Source: Actinomadura rudentiformis
GTDB taxonomy: Bacteria; Actinomycetota; Actinomycetes; Streptosporangiales; Streptosporangiaceae
Direction of reading: 5' to 3'
DNA: 64,000 nucleotides
Assembly (NCBI RefSeq): GCF_008923185.1
Contig: NZ_WBMT01000001.1
Coordinates: forward strand, 1 to 64,000
Positions within the stretch are counted from its first letter, which is position 1; the number at the start of each line of letters is the position of its first letter. Of this stretch, positions 1 to 8,354 are shown piece by piece. A model generated the notes under the pieces. The model saw nothing but the letters and a program-made list of their open reading frames with translations, did no database searches and was not told where the DNA came from. The position numbers were made by a program, and so were the translations under genes.

Positions 1-32
1 ACTGGTACTAATAGGCCGAGTGGCTTGAACAC
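1..32 (+). rRNA. 23S ribosomal RNA, 3' end (partial)
   Basis: The first bases match the conserved 23S tail (GGTACTAATAGGCCGAG followed by GGCTTGA). Only the last thirty or so nucleotides of the gene are inside the window; the exact 3' end is approximate. The 5S gene follows about 150 bases later on the same strand, the normal bacterial order. Confidence 0.85.
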
Positions 33-184
33 ACACAACGTTCAAACCAATCGCTGCACGATGTTCGCGTCCCTGTGTGGTTCCCAGAAAACAAACGGGA
101 ACCGCGACAACACAACTCTATATTTCTGAGCCTTGGCTCGGACGACGAGTTTGCCGGCCCCTGTTTGGGGTTGTGCGTTGGTCG

Positions 185-301
185 TTCGGTGGTTATGGCG
201 AAGGGGAAACACCCGGTCCCATCCCGAACCCGGAAGTTAAGCCCTTCAGCGCCGATGGTACTGCACGGGAGACTGTGTGGGAGAGTAGGACACCGCCGGA
301 C
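185..301 (+). rRNA. 5S ribosomal RNA
   Basis: The stretch reads as a typical actinobacterial 5S rRNA: GGTTATGGCGAAGGGGAAAC near the start, CCCGAACCCGGAAGTTAAGC in the middle and GGGAGAGTAGGACACCGCC at the end. Length is about 117 nucleotides, as usual. The ends are set by base pairing of TTCGGTGG with CCGCCGGA-type termini and may be off by a base or two. Confidence 0.92.
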
Positions 302-310
302 ACATATTAA

Positions 311-340
311 GAAAGGCCCCGCCTCACGGCGGGGCCTTTC
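311..340. terminator. Intrinsic terminator shared by the rRNA operon and the convergent gene
   Basis: A perfect 13-base stem (GAAAGGCCCCGCC / GGCGGGGCCTTTC) with a four-base loop TCAC is followed by TCATTT. The TGA stop of the convergent RibD-like gene begins at the next base, so the hairpin probably ends transcription from both sides. Confidence 0.85.
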
Positions 341-994
341 TCATTTCCGGAGACGATAACGAAGCCAGACGATCCCGTCGTCGAAAGTCTGGCTGGCGAT
401 GCGCTCCAAACGCTTCGTGGTGAGCGACTGCGTTCCGTACCAGGGCTTGCGTTCCTCGGACCCGGCCAGCAGCGGATGCACGAGAAGACTGACCTCGTCG
501 ATGAGCGAGCCCTGTAGCAAGGCGCCGGTAAGGGCGCCTCCGCTGTCCACTCGGACGACGTTGACGCCTCCCAGATCGTTGATCGACGTCAATGCGGCGT
601 TGAGGTCGACGCGTTCGCGGCCGATGACGAGCTCGCGGACTGCACGGCCCGGCGGCCGCGGCGGGGTCTTCTCGGCGTGCAGGGCGAGTACGTCGGACCA
701 GTGGCCGGCTTCGCGGAGGGCGTCCCATCCCCGCACTCGGCCCTGGCCGTCGACGACGATCAGCAGAGGGCCGTCCTCGGCGGGACCGGGGCGAGGGGCG
801 TTCGCGAGCGCCTCCTCCTGGGCGAGGATGGTGTCGGCTCCTGTGAGCGTGACGTCCTCGTCCCAGCGTGCCGCCAGTTCGTAGAAGAGACCGATGTTCG
901 GCTGGAAGCCTGTCGTAGAGCCGTCGAGGGACACGGCCACGTGGACCACCACATAGGGCCGTCCCGATGGCGTGCCGGTGGTGATGGGTGACAT
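341..994 (-). CDS. RibD C-terminal / dihydrofolate-reductase-fold family protein
   Basis: A 217-residue protein of the RibD-C/DHFR fold. The first strand (YVVVHVAVSLDGSTTGF) and the late motif LLVHPLLAG are typical of this family, whose members reduce pterin- or riboflavin-like substrates with NADPH; the actual substrate here is unknown. The reading frame is open further upstream, but residues before ATG 994 belong to the decayed amidohydrolase, so the ATG in front of SPITTGTP is the natural start. The middle (residues 60-150) is more divergent than the ends. It stands alone between the rRNA terminator and the aromatic-catabolism operon. A second member of the family lies at 45344-45898. Confidence 0.75.
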   Translation of the reverse strand: MSPITTGTPSGRPYVVVHVAVSLDGSTTGFQPNIGLFYELAARWDEDVTLTGADTILAQEEALANAPRPGPAEDGPLLIVVDGQGRVRGWDALREAGHWSDVLALHAEKTPPRPPGRAVRELVIGRERVDLNAALTSINDLGGVNVVRVDSGGALTGALLQGSLIDEVSLLVHPLLAGSEERKPWYGTQSLTTKRLERIASQTFDDGIVWLRYRLRK

Positions 995-1043
995 GGCACC
1001 CAAGGTAGGACGGGAGTCGGACGGTTTGTCCTGCTGTGGCCGA

Positions 1044-1851
1044 TCAGGTGGTCGACGTCGGCCTTTCGCGGTCGAGGATCTGGTCGAGGGCCGCGGTGAG
1101 GGCGCGGTCGGGCTCGACGACAGGGCCGTGTCGAAGTAGAAACCGGCCAGGTCGTCCAGGACCGTGCCCGGATCGCGGCCCGTCTCGGCGAACAGGCTGA
1201 CCGCCAGCCGGCGCGCCGCGTACGGCACGAAGCCGCCCGCGTGGGACAGGACGAAACGCATGCGCGGGAACCGGCGCGGCACGTCATGGCGCACGAGGTT
1301 GTACGCCGCGCGGGTGGTGTCCAGGAGGAAGTCGGCGGCGAACGGCCGGATGCCGACCGCCGGAGGCCCGGGCAGCTCGGCGGGGTGCACGAACACCACC
1401 GCACCGCGCCCGTCGAGTTCGGCCATGAGCGGGTCGAACGCCGGATCGCCCAGATAGACGCCGCGGCTGTTGGCCAGCAGCACCACCCCGTCGGCCGACA
1501 GCTCGTCCAGCGCGTGCGCCGCCGCCGCGACGGCGCCGTCCACGTCGGGCAGCGTGAGCGTCGCGAACAGCCCGAACCGGTGCGGGTGGTCCTTGACCAG
1601 CTCGGCGCCGAACTCGTTGACCTCCCGTGCCGCCGCGGCCGCCTCCCGGTCGTCGCCGAGGTGCACGCCCGGCGTGCTCAGCGACAGGATCACGGTCGCG
1701 ATGCCTGCCGGCCATGAGCTCCAAAGGCCATGGCCGGGCTCCATCCCGGTAGGTCGCGGACGCCGGGCGCGGTGATCCCGTGACGCCGCAGCCGGTCGGC
1801 GTCGGCGGCGGGCACCAGGTGCTGGTGAACGTCGATACGGCCACCGGTCAT
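1044..1851 (-). pseudogene. Amidohydrolase (ACMSD-like, amidohydrolase_2) remnant with frameshifts
   Basis: The ATG at 1851 overlaps the acyl-CoA ligase stop (ATGA) and opens with RIDVHQHLVPAA, carrying the metal-binding HxH pair of amidohydrolases. The frame breaks twice near 1715-1735 (an apparent extra T, then an extra A about 16 bases on); removing both restores GWSPAMALELMAGG continuing into IATVILSLSTPGVHLG. The body keeps LANSRGVYLGDP and RFVLSHAGGFVPYAARRL. After FYFDTALSSSPTA the frame shifts again into a short tail ending at 1044 (RALTAALDQILDRERP), which does not look like this family's C-terminus. Family members act on hydroxylated aromatic acids or ring-cleavage products, fitting the upstream operon, but this copy cannot make a normal protein unless the shifts are sequence errors. 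Confidence 0.7.
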
Positions 1852-3554
1852 GGGCCCTCCTCGGTCATCCGGCGAACGGCGTCCGCGACGAGCGCGGGCT
1901 TGAAGATCTTGCCGATGGACGTCGTCGGCAGCTCGTCCACGATGTGGACGGCCTTGGGTGCCGCGGCGGGTTCGGGTGCGCGCTCGCGGGCCCAGGCCAG
2001 CAGTTCGTCCGCGCCGATCCGCGCCGACGCCGTCACATACGCGACGGGCACCTCACCGGCGTGGTCGTCGGGCCGCCCGACGACGGCGGCGCCGGTGACG
2101 AGGGGGTGCGCCAGCAGCGACTCCTCGACGGGCCGGGGGTCGATGTTGTGCCCGCCGCGGATGATGAGGTCCTTGGCGCGTCCGGTCAGGTAGACGTAGC
2201 CGTCGGCGTCCACCCTCCCGAGGTCGCCGGTCAGCAGCCAGCCGTCGACGACCTTGCCGCCGCGGTCGGGGCCGCCGGGCCCGAGATACCCGGGGAAGAC
2301 CGCGGGTCCGCTGATGGCGAGCACGCCCGTCTCGCCGGGAGCGCAGTCGCCGGTGGGACGCTCGTCGGCGTCCACCCGCACCGCCTTGATCTGCTGGTAG
2401 GGCAGCCGGAGGCCGACCGAGCCCGCCCGCGGCGCGAACGCCGGGGTGGCGGCGCTCGCGCACGTCGCCTCGGTCAGCCCGTATCCCTCCAGCATCGGCA
2501 CCTTCGCGTCCGACTCGAAGCCCGAACGCACCCGCTGCGGCAGGGGCGCCGCGCCCACCGCCCCGGCCCGCAGGCTGGAGATGTCGACGCCGTCCGGCAC
2601 GAGCGGCAGCGCCGCGTACACCGTCGGCACCGCGGAGAACGAGGTGACGCGGAAGTGCTCGACGATCCGCCAGAAGTCCGCCATGAGCGCGCGGTCACGG
2701 TAGCCGAGCGGGCCGAGGCTGACCACAGGCCTGCCGTGCATGAACGGTCCGAGGCCGGTGACGTGCACCGCGTTCACGTGGAAGAGCGGCAGGCCCGCGA
2801 GCGCCACGGAGTCGCCGAGGAACGCGCCCGTGCAGCCGAGCGCCCACGCCATGTAGACCTCCATGGCGTGCGTGTGCGGGGCCACCTTGGGCGTTCCGGT
2901 CGTCCCGCCCGTGTGGAAGTAGGCGGCGAAGTCGTCCGGCCGCGGCCGGTGCCCAGTCAGCAGCCGGTCACCCGGTTGATCTCCCGCGAGCCGCGCGAGG
3001 TCGCCGATGTCGAGGACGGCGCGGACGGCGGGGAGCCGTTCGGCGACGCGCCGGGCCTTGCCGGCCAGCTGCGGGACCGTGATGACGACGCGCGCGCCGG
3101 TGAGCGCGAGGATGTCGGTGATGTGGTCCTCGGCGAGCAGCGGGTTCACGGGGTTGGCGATGCCGATCGCCTGGGCGCCGAGCAGGGCCGCGTACGCCCA
3201 GCCCGAGTTGGGCAGCAGCAGGCCGACGGGCTCGCCCGGCCGCAGCCCGGACGCCAGGAGGGCGTTGGCGGCCTGGTGAACGTGGCGCAGCAGGTCGCCG
3301 TACGTCCACGTGTCCGGCTCGGACCAGCGCCGGCCGTTCTCCCCGAGCAGGTGAAGGGCGGTTGCGCCGCAGTGCGCGTCGGCCGCACGCGAGAGCAGCT
3401 CGTACGTGCTCGGCGGAAGGTCGCGGTCGGCGAGCGGGACCCGCTCGACCAGTGGCAGGTCCTCGGGACCGAAGACGAGGGGCCGGTCGCCCTGGGTGTG
3501 GTGAGGCTGAGTGGGGTGAGGCTGCGGGTGGTGATTGGTGTGTTCGGGGGTCAT
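1848..3554 (-). CDS. AMP-forming acyl-CoA synthetase / aryl-CoA ligase
   Basis: 568 residues of the ANL superfamily, which activates a carboxylic acid as acyl-adenylate and transfers it to CoA. The P-loop YFHTGGTTGTPK is at about 212-223, followed by GYGLTEAT, the hinge region LTGDLGRVDADGYVYLTGR and the C-terminal adenylation lysine in TTSIGKIFKP. Start ATG 3554 overlaps the stop of the upstream dioxygenase gene as ATGA, so translation is probably coupled. The N-terminus carries a histidine/proline-rich stretch of about 20 residues not usual in the family. Its place after ring-hydroxylation and ring-cleavage genes suggests an aromatic or cleavage-product acid as substrate; the exact substrate cannot be read from sequence. 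Confidence 0.88.
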   Translation of the reverse strand: MTPEHTNHHPQPHPTQPHHTQGDRPLVFGPEDLPLVERVPLADRDLPPSTYELLSRAADAHCGATALHLLGENGRRWSEPDTWTYGDLLRHVHQAANALLASGLRPGEPVGLLLPNSGWAYAALLGAQAIGIANPVNPLLAEDHITDILALTGARVVITVPQLAGKARRVAERLPAVRAVLDIGDLARLAGDQPGDRLLTGHRPRPDDFAAYFHTGGTTGTPKVAPHTHAMEVYMAWALGCTGAFLGDSVALAGLPLFHVNAVHVTGLGPFMHGRPVVSLGPLGYRDRALMADFWRIVEHFRVTSFSAVPTVYAALPLVPDGVDISSLRAGAVGAAPLPQRVRSGFESDAKVPMLEGYGLTEATCASAATPAFAPRAGSVGLRLPYQQIKAVRVDADERPTGDCAPGETGVLAISGPAVFPGYLGPGGPDRGGKVVDGWLLTGDLGRVDADGYVYLTGRAKDLIIRGGHNIDPRPVEESLLAHPLVTGAAVVGRPDDHAGEVPVAYVTASARIGADELLAWARERAPEPAAAPKAVHIVDELPTTSIGKIFKPALVADAVRRMTEEGP

Positions 3555-4462
3555 GAGCTGTGCGTTCCCGCCATGAGGGCCGCCAGGTCCTCGGGTTCGA
3601 TGAACGAGGGCGGCACGGGCGGGCCCCAGTCGTAGAGGGCGCGCATGTCGGTGAAGGCCTCCGGTTTCCAGAGGGCCTCGTCGACGATGCAGTCCAGGTC
3701 GCTGTAGTACTCGGAGAAGTTGCCCGCCGGGTCCTTCAGGTACCAGAAGAAGTTGGAGCCGATGTGGTGCCGGCCGAGCCCCCAGACATGCCGCTCGGGA
3801 TGCCCTTCGAGCATGCGGTGCGCGCCACGGCCGATCTCGTCGACGTCCTCTACCTCCCAGGAGGTGTGGTGCAGGAACGGGACGGGCGCGGGCTGCACGA
3901 GCACGTTGTGGTGGTCGGTCGAGCAGCGCATGAACGCCGCGATGCCTGGTACCTCGTCGCTGACCTTCAGGCCGAGGCCCTCGGTGAACAAGCGCAGGCT
4001 CGCCTCGTGGTCGGTCGACCCCACGACGACGTGCCCGAGCTTGCGGGGCCGCACGGGCTCGTCGCGCAGGACGCCGGGCGCCCGGCCGTTCGGCCGCGAC
4101 ACGCGCCCGGGACCGTTGTAGACCGGCGGCGGCTCCTCCGGCCGGACGATCCGGCCGGCGACCTCTACCCGCACCCGCACCGCCGTGCCGGGGTCGGTGA
4201 CGGTGCCGCCGGCGTCAAGGGCGAGGCCGAGCCGGGCGAGCGCGGAACCGATCCGGTCCAGGTCGTCCGGGTCGTCCACCCCGATGCCCAGCTCGACCAG
4301 CCGGCGTGTGGGGGAGTGGACGACGCGCAGTTGCTCGCCGCCGTCCACTGTGGCGAAGATGCCCGGTCCGGCGGGGGTGAGGCCGAAGTCGGTGTAGTAC
4401 GCGGCGGTCTCGGCGACGTTCGGGACGCCGATGGTGATGGTCGTCAGCCGGTGCAGTGGCAT
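3551..4462 (-). CDS. Extradiol (type I, VOC fold) ring-cleavage dioxygenase
   Basis: 303 residues forming two vicinal-oxygen-chelate modules: an N-terminal degenerate one (HRLTTITIGVPNVAETAAYY) and a C-terminal catalytic one. The expected iron ligands are visible: His in LGHVVVGSTDH, His in PFLHHTSWEV and Glu in NFSEYYSDLD. Such enzymes cleave catechol-type rings next to the hydroxyls (meta cleavage). The frame is open 13 codons further up, but ATG 4462 starts one base after the stop of the FAH gene (TGACATG) and matches the family N-terminus. Order hydroxylase, dioxygenase, FAH-fold hydrolase and ligase is consistent with a meta-cleavage pathway. Confidence 0.87.
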   Translation of the reverse strand: MPLHRLTTITIGVPNVAETAAYYTDFGLTPAGPGIFATVDGGEQLRVVHSPTRRLVELGIGVDDPDDLDRIGSALARLGLALDAGGTVTDPGTAVRVRVEVAGRIVRPEEPPPVYNGPGRVSRPNGRAPGVLRDEPVRPRKLGHVVVGSTDHEASLRLFTEGLGLKVSDEVPGIAAFMRCSTDHHNVLVQPAPVPFLHHTSWEVEDVDEIGRGAHRMLEGHPERHVWGLGRHHIGSNFFWYLKDPAGNFSEYYSDLDCIVDEALWKPEAFTDMRALYDWGPPVPPSFIEPEDLAALMAGTHSS

Positions 4463-4463
4463 G

Positions 4464-5324
4464 TCAGGCCTCCACGAACGAGGTGCGGAGCGTGCCGACA
4501 CCCTCGACGAAGCTCTCCAGGCGGTCGCCGGGGGCCAGGAAACGCGGGGGAGTGCGGGTGCCGCCGATCCCGGCCGGTGTCCCGGTGAAGATCGCGTCGC
4601 CGGGCAGCAGCGGGGCGACCGCCGACAACACCTCCAGCAGCTGCGGGACGCTGAAGATCATGTCCTTGGTGCGGGCGTGCTGCATGCGCTCGCCGTTCAG
4701 GTCGCAGCCGATCTCCAGGTCATCGGGGTCGCCGAACTCGTCCGGCGTCACCAGCCAGGGTCCCATCGGCCCGAACCCGGGATAGGACTTGCCGAGCGAG
4801 TACTGCTGCGGCTGGGGCGGGGCGAGCTGGGTCAGCCGCTCCGACAGGTCCTGGCCGACGGTGACGCCCGCGACGTGATCCCAGGCGTCCTCGGCGGCCA
4901 CCCCGGCGGCGCGGCGGCCGATGACCACGACCAGTTCGGTCTCCCAGTCGGTCAGGCCGTCCTTCGGGAGCGCGACGCGCGCGTCCTGGCCGGTCAGGCA
5001 GGTCACGAACTTGGTGAACACCGGCGGCCGGTCAGGCCGGTCGCCGACGTCGATCCCGGACTCCTCGGCGTGGTCGCGGTAGTTCACCCCGATGGCGAAG
5101 ATCTGCCGGGGTGCCGGGGCGGGAGCGCGCAGGCGTGCCTGGTCGTACGGGACGGCCGCGGCGGACGGCGCGCCGGGAGCCCAGTCGCGCAGCTCGTCCC
5201 ACACCTCGTACAACGCCTGCGGGTCGGCGGGGAACCGCCCGCCGCCGGCCTCGGCGATGTCGATCGCTCCGCCGCCGTCGTCGGCGAGCAGCACCGCCCG
5301 CCCGGAGAGGTTGGCAACACGCAT
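4464..5324 (-). CDS. Fumarylacetoacetate hydrolase family protein
   Basis: 286 residues with the FAH core from about residue 75: FAIGVNYRDHAEESG, the metal-ligand region DWETELVVVIGR, GVTVGQDLSER and TGTPAGIG near the end. FAH-fold enzymes hydrolyse C-C bonds in acylpyruvates or act as hydratases/decarboxylases in meta-cleavage pathways; which reaction applies here is not decidable. The start is placed at ATG 5324 (MRVANLSG); upstream codons in the open frame are non-coding in character and contain the palindrome at 5394-5410. A 115-base gap to the PucR gene with its own palindrome suggests a second promoter here. Confidence 0.87.
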   Translation of the reverse strand: MRVANLSGRAVLLADDGGGAIDIAEAGGGRFPADPQALYEVWDELRDWAPGAPSAAAVPYDQARLRAPAPAPRQIFAIGVNYRDHAEESGIDVGDRPDRPPVFTKFVTCLTGQDARVALPKDGLTDWETELVVVIGRRAAGVAAEDAWDHVAGVTVGQDLSERLTQLAPPQPQQYSLGKSYPGFGPMGPWLVTPDEFGDPDDLEIGCDLNGERMQHARTKDMIFSVPQLLEVLSAVAPLLPGDAIFTGTPAGIGGTRTPPRFLAPGDRLESFVEGVGTLRTSFVEA

Positions 5325-5393
5325 GGATCCGGCCCTTCGTCCTCGGCTACTGGAGCTACAAGGCCGATTCAACGATGCCAGCGCGGACACCGC

Positions 5394-5410
5394 TTGGGCC
5401 CGCAGCCCAA
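5394..5410. promoter_or_regulatory. Palindromic site TTGGGC-N5-GCCCAA, copy 1 (likely PucR operator)
   Basis: Perfect six-base arms with a five-base spacer lie 70 bases before the FAH start codon. A further half site TTGGGC follows at 5425-5430. The same palindrome with the same spacing occurs before the hydroxylase gene (8256-8272). Assignment to the PucR protein encoded between the two sites is inference. Confidence 0.6.
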
Positions 5411-5439
5411 AGACCGGACGCGGCTTGGGCTCAGCCGGA

Positions 5440-6708
5440 TCAGGGCAGGGTGCGGACGATCTCCAGCGCCATCCGGAGCTCCAGCAGGTCACCCGGCAGC
5501 GGCGCGCCGAGGAGCTCCTCGGCGCGCTTGACCCGGTAGGTCACGGTGTTGCGGGCGACATGCAGCAGCCCGGCGGCGACCTGCGGGCTGCGTCCGCACG
5601 CCAGGTAGACGCGCAAGGTCTCGCGCAGCTCCGCGGCCCGTTCGTCCGCCCCGTACAGGCCGCCGAGCGTCTCCTGCGCGAACCACCGGGCCTGCTCGGT
5701 GTCCGCCGTGAGCAGCGCGCCCACCCGCAGATCGGCGAAACACGCCGGCCCACCGCCACCCGGCATCACCCGCTTGGCCTCCAGCGCCCCCAGATGGCTG
5801 CGCCGGAAGCCCTCGACGCCGTGCGCGACCGGACCAGCGGCGATGCGCAGCCCGTCCGGTACGGCGAGCCGTTCGCGCAGCGCCCGTTCGGCGGCCCCCG
5901 GCTCGGGCCGGGCCGGCCAGCCGGTCCACGCCCACAGCTGCGCGGTCCCGGCGGGGATGGTGAGCACACCGTCCCCGCCCGCCGCCCTCGCCGCGTCGAC
6001 CGCCAGCCGGTGCAGCTCTTCGGCCGGTGTCTCCAGCGCGTCGGCGTTGACCACGAACGCCAGGTGATGCCGGGTGAGGTCGTATCCGAGCGTCCGGCTC
6101 GCGGCCTCGGCCGTCACGCTCCGGGCCGCCACGACGTCCTCGACCACCCGCCGCCGCGCCGCCTCGGTGCTCGACCGCCACCGGTCGCGTTCGGCGATGT
6201 ACTCCTCGGCCATCCGGCTGGCGTGCACGTCGGCGTAGGCGAACAGCAGGTCGCTGAGCCGGTGGTGCTCGGCCAGGCGCACCGGCTCGGGCTCGGCGTC
6301 GACCGCGTCGAGCAGGGCCCGGTGCAGGAGCGCGTGGCCGAGCCGCACGCCGCGCAGCACCCGGTCGAGCGGCACACCGCGGCGGACCAGGTCGGCGTTG
6401 CCCTGCACGGTCTCCTCGGGGACCGTGCTCCCGTCGGGTATCGCGTCGAGACGGAGCCCGACCAGCGCCGCCAGCACGGCCGCCTCCACCGAGCGCCGGA
6501 ACGTCTCGTACGGCGCCGGTCCGCCGCCGTACTCGGGGATCTGCCGGACGATCTCCTCGGCCATCATGCGGGCGGTCTGCCCCGCCCAGCCGATCGGCCC
6601 GTCCCCGAGGTTGTCGCGGGCGATCGCGACGGTCACCGGGGAGGCGATCGGCGGGCCCTGGGGCTCGGTGGCCCGCAGCCGCAGCAGCCATCCGCCCGTC
6701 TCGTTCAC
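5440..6708 (-). CDS. PucR/CdaR family transcriptional regulator
   Basis: 422 residues. The C-terminus is the PucR helix-turn-helix: RETLRVYLACGRSPQVAAGL then HVARNTVTYRVKRAEELLG and LRMALEIVRTL. The region before it resembles the GGDEF-like regulatory core of CdaR regulators, and the N-terminal 180 residues are helical as in RsbRD-type sensor parts. The frame is open upstream but the GTG at 6708 overlaps the hydroxylase stop (GTGA) and has a GGAGG eight bases before it, so it is the start. It is co-transcribed with the hydroxylase and flanked by two identical-format palindromes, suggesting it controls both halves of the cluster, probably in response to an aromatic acid. Confidence 0.87.
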   Translation of the reverse strand: MNETGGWLLRLRATEPQGPPIASPVTVAIARDNLGDGPIGWAGQTARMMAEEIVRQIPEYGGGPAPYETFRRSVEAAVLAALVGLRLDAIPDGSTVPEETVQGNADLVRRGVPLDRVLRGVRLGHALLHRALLDAVDAEPEPVRLAEHHRLSDLLFAYADVHASRMAEEYIAERDRWRSSTEAARRRVVEDVVAARSVTAEAASRTLGYDLTRHHLAFVVNADALETPAEELHRLAVDAARAAGGDGVLTIPAGTAQLWAWTGWPARPEPGAAERALRERLAVPDGLRIAAGPVAHGVEGFRRSHLGALEAKRVMPGGGGPACFADLRVGALLTADTEQARWFAQETLGGLYGADERAAELRETLRVYLACGRSPQVAAGLLHVARNTVTYRVKRAEELLGAPLPGDLLELRMALEIVRTLP

Positions 6709-8222
6709 CCCGGTGATCCTCCTCCGCCGAGCGCGGCGCGCAGGTCGCGGACCAGTCCGCCGAGTCCGCCGAGAGCGCCCGGGCCCGCCGCGCCGAACAC
6801 CTGGAAGTCCGGCCGGACCACCATCGCCGTGCAGCCCGCCCCCGCCAGGAACGCCCGATAGGTGCCGTCCACGTCGAAGGTGTCGTCGAGCCGTATCGCC
6901 CGTACTCCGAGTCTGGCACAAAAGGCCAGCTCATCGTCCTTGAGGGCGGCCTGCGGATCGTCCACGGCGAGCGCGGCGAAGCGGCCCGTTCCCACCACCT
7001 CGTCGAAGAGCCCGACCCTCCCGTTCCAGGCGACCCGCCCCTGCGGGCACAGCCGCCCGCCCAGACCATCGGCCCGGATGAGCCCGCTCGCCAGCGGAAA
7101 CCCCGGCAGGTCGGTGATCACCATGCCGCCGCCGTCGGCGTTCAGCTCCTTGTCCCGTACGGCCGCGGCCGCCGCGTCCGGCACACAGATGATCTTCCCG
7201 AGCTCGATGGACGTCTCGATGACCGCCCGCACGTGCCCGCCGCGTTCAGCGCCGTAGGTGTCGAGCAGCGCGGGACCGGCGTGCCCGTTGATCACCAGGT
7301 CGAGCTTCCAGGCCAGGTTGGCGGCGTCGCGGATGCCCGCGCACAACCCCTGCCCGGCGAACGGGGGCATACGATGCGCGGCGTCCCCGGCGATCAGGAC
7401 GCGCCCGTCGCGCCAGCGATCGACCCAGGCGGCCTGGAACGTGTAGACGGCGTGACGTTCCAGCGCGGCGTCCGCAGGGGTGAGGCCGAACGGGGCGAGC
7501 AACGCCCACGCGACCTCCGGCCGGTTGAGATCCTCCTTGCGTTCATCCGGCAGGCACATGAACTCGAACCGGCGCCGCCCTGGCCCGCCCGACACCACGG
7601 TGGTGGGCCGCGCCGGATCGCAGATCTGCAGGTTGACCGGCTTCCAACGGCGTTCGGTGACGAGATCGACGACCAGCCAGTCATAGAAGAAGCCGAGATC
7701 GGTGACCGCGGTGTCCATGAACGAACGAACCGTACTGCCCGCCCCATCACAACCGGCGACGTATCGGGCGTGGACGGCCTCGCCGGTGTCCAGCGTCAGC
7801 GTCGCCCGTTCGGGCGTCTGCGCGACCCCCGTCACGCGCACGCCGCGCCGTACGGTCACGTCCAGCTCGCGGGCTCGTTCGGCGAGCAGGGCCTCCAGCG
7901 CGGGCTGGCTGAACATGCTGGTCCGCGGCCAGCCGGAAGGGCCCGGCGTATCCCATTCGAAGCGAAGCAGCACCTGACCCGACGCGTTCTGCCATTCGTA
8001 CTCGTCCGCCGGTTCGCTGATGTCGCCGAGCCGGTCGCCCAGGCCCGCCGCCGCCAGCAGCCGCGCCACCTCGTCATCGAACGTGACGGCCCGCGGCAGC
8101 CCGTACGCCGCCGCCTGACGTTCAACGATCACGACCCGGTGCCCGCGCATGGCGAGCGACACCGCCGTCATCAGCCCCACCGGCCCGCAGCCGACGACGG
8201 CGACATCCCAGATTTCACCCAT
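6705..8222 (-). CDS. FAD-dependent aromatic hydroxylase (MhpA-like monooxygenase)
   Basis: 505 residues of the class A flavoprotein monooxygenases. The N-terminal FAD fold is VAVVGCGPVGLMTAVSLAM, the mid DG motif is AGCDGAGSTVRS, and the GD motif is GRVLIAGDAAHRMPPFAGQG followed by DAANLAWKLDLVI. Closest in layout to 3-(3-hydroxyphenyl)propionate hydroxylases, including the ERQAAAYGLPRAV segment after the FAD motif and the thioredoxin-like C-terminus. It would ortho-hydroxylate a phenolic substrate to a catechol with NAD(P)H and oxygen, feeding the extradiol dioxygenase. ATG 8222 gives the standard N-terminus. First gene of the operon, 34 bases from a palindrome. Confidence 0.88.
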   Translation of the reverse strand: MGEIWDVAVVGCGPVGLMTAVSLAMRGHRVVIVERQAAAYGLPRAVTFDDEVARLLAAAGLGDRLGDISEPADEYEWQNASGQVLLRFEWDTPGPSGWPRTSMFSQPALEALLAERARELDVTVRRGVRVTGVAQTPERATLTLDTGEAVHARYVAGCDGAGSTVRSFMDTAVTDLGFFYDWLVVDLVTERRWKPVNLQICDPARPTTVVSGGPGRRRFEFMCLPDERKEDLNRPEVAWALLAPFGLTPADAALERHAVYTFQAAWVDRWRDGRVLIAGDAAHRMPPFAGQGLCAGIRDAANLAWKLDLVINGHAGPALLDTYGAERGGHVRAVIETSIELGKIICVPDAAAAAVRDKELNADGGGMVITDLPGFPLASGLIRADGLGGRLCPQGRVAWNGRVGLFDEVVGTGRFAALAVDDPQAALKDDELAFCARLGVRAIRLDDTFDVDGTYRAFLAGAGCTAMVVRPDFQVFGAAGPGALGGLGGLVRDLRAALGGGGSPG

Positions 8223-8255
8223 GCCAGCAGTGAAATCGCGGGCGGGGAAGGCCGC

Positions 8256-8272
8256 TTGGGCTCCGGGCCCAA
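8256..8272. promoter_or_regulatory. Palindromic site TTGGGC-N5-GCCCAA, copy 2 (likely PucR operator)
   Basis: Perfect palindrome with six-base arms and five-base spacer, 34 bases before the hydroxylase ATG. Flanking bases CCGC before the left arm and A after the right arm are also shared with copy 1 near 5394, which makes chance unlikely. Confidence 0.62.
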
Positions 8273-8354
8273 ACACACGCCCCGCTTTGCGTCCCACGCC
8301 TGAACGGCTCCGGCCCTCTTGGCAATCACCCCTGAGTGAAGCGACATTAGGACC

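Noticed and set aside
1944..3635. 563-codon open frame on the plus strand
   Set aside because: It is the antisense of the acyl-CoA ligase gene; GC-rich third positions keep such frames open. The minus-strand protein has clear family motifs.
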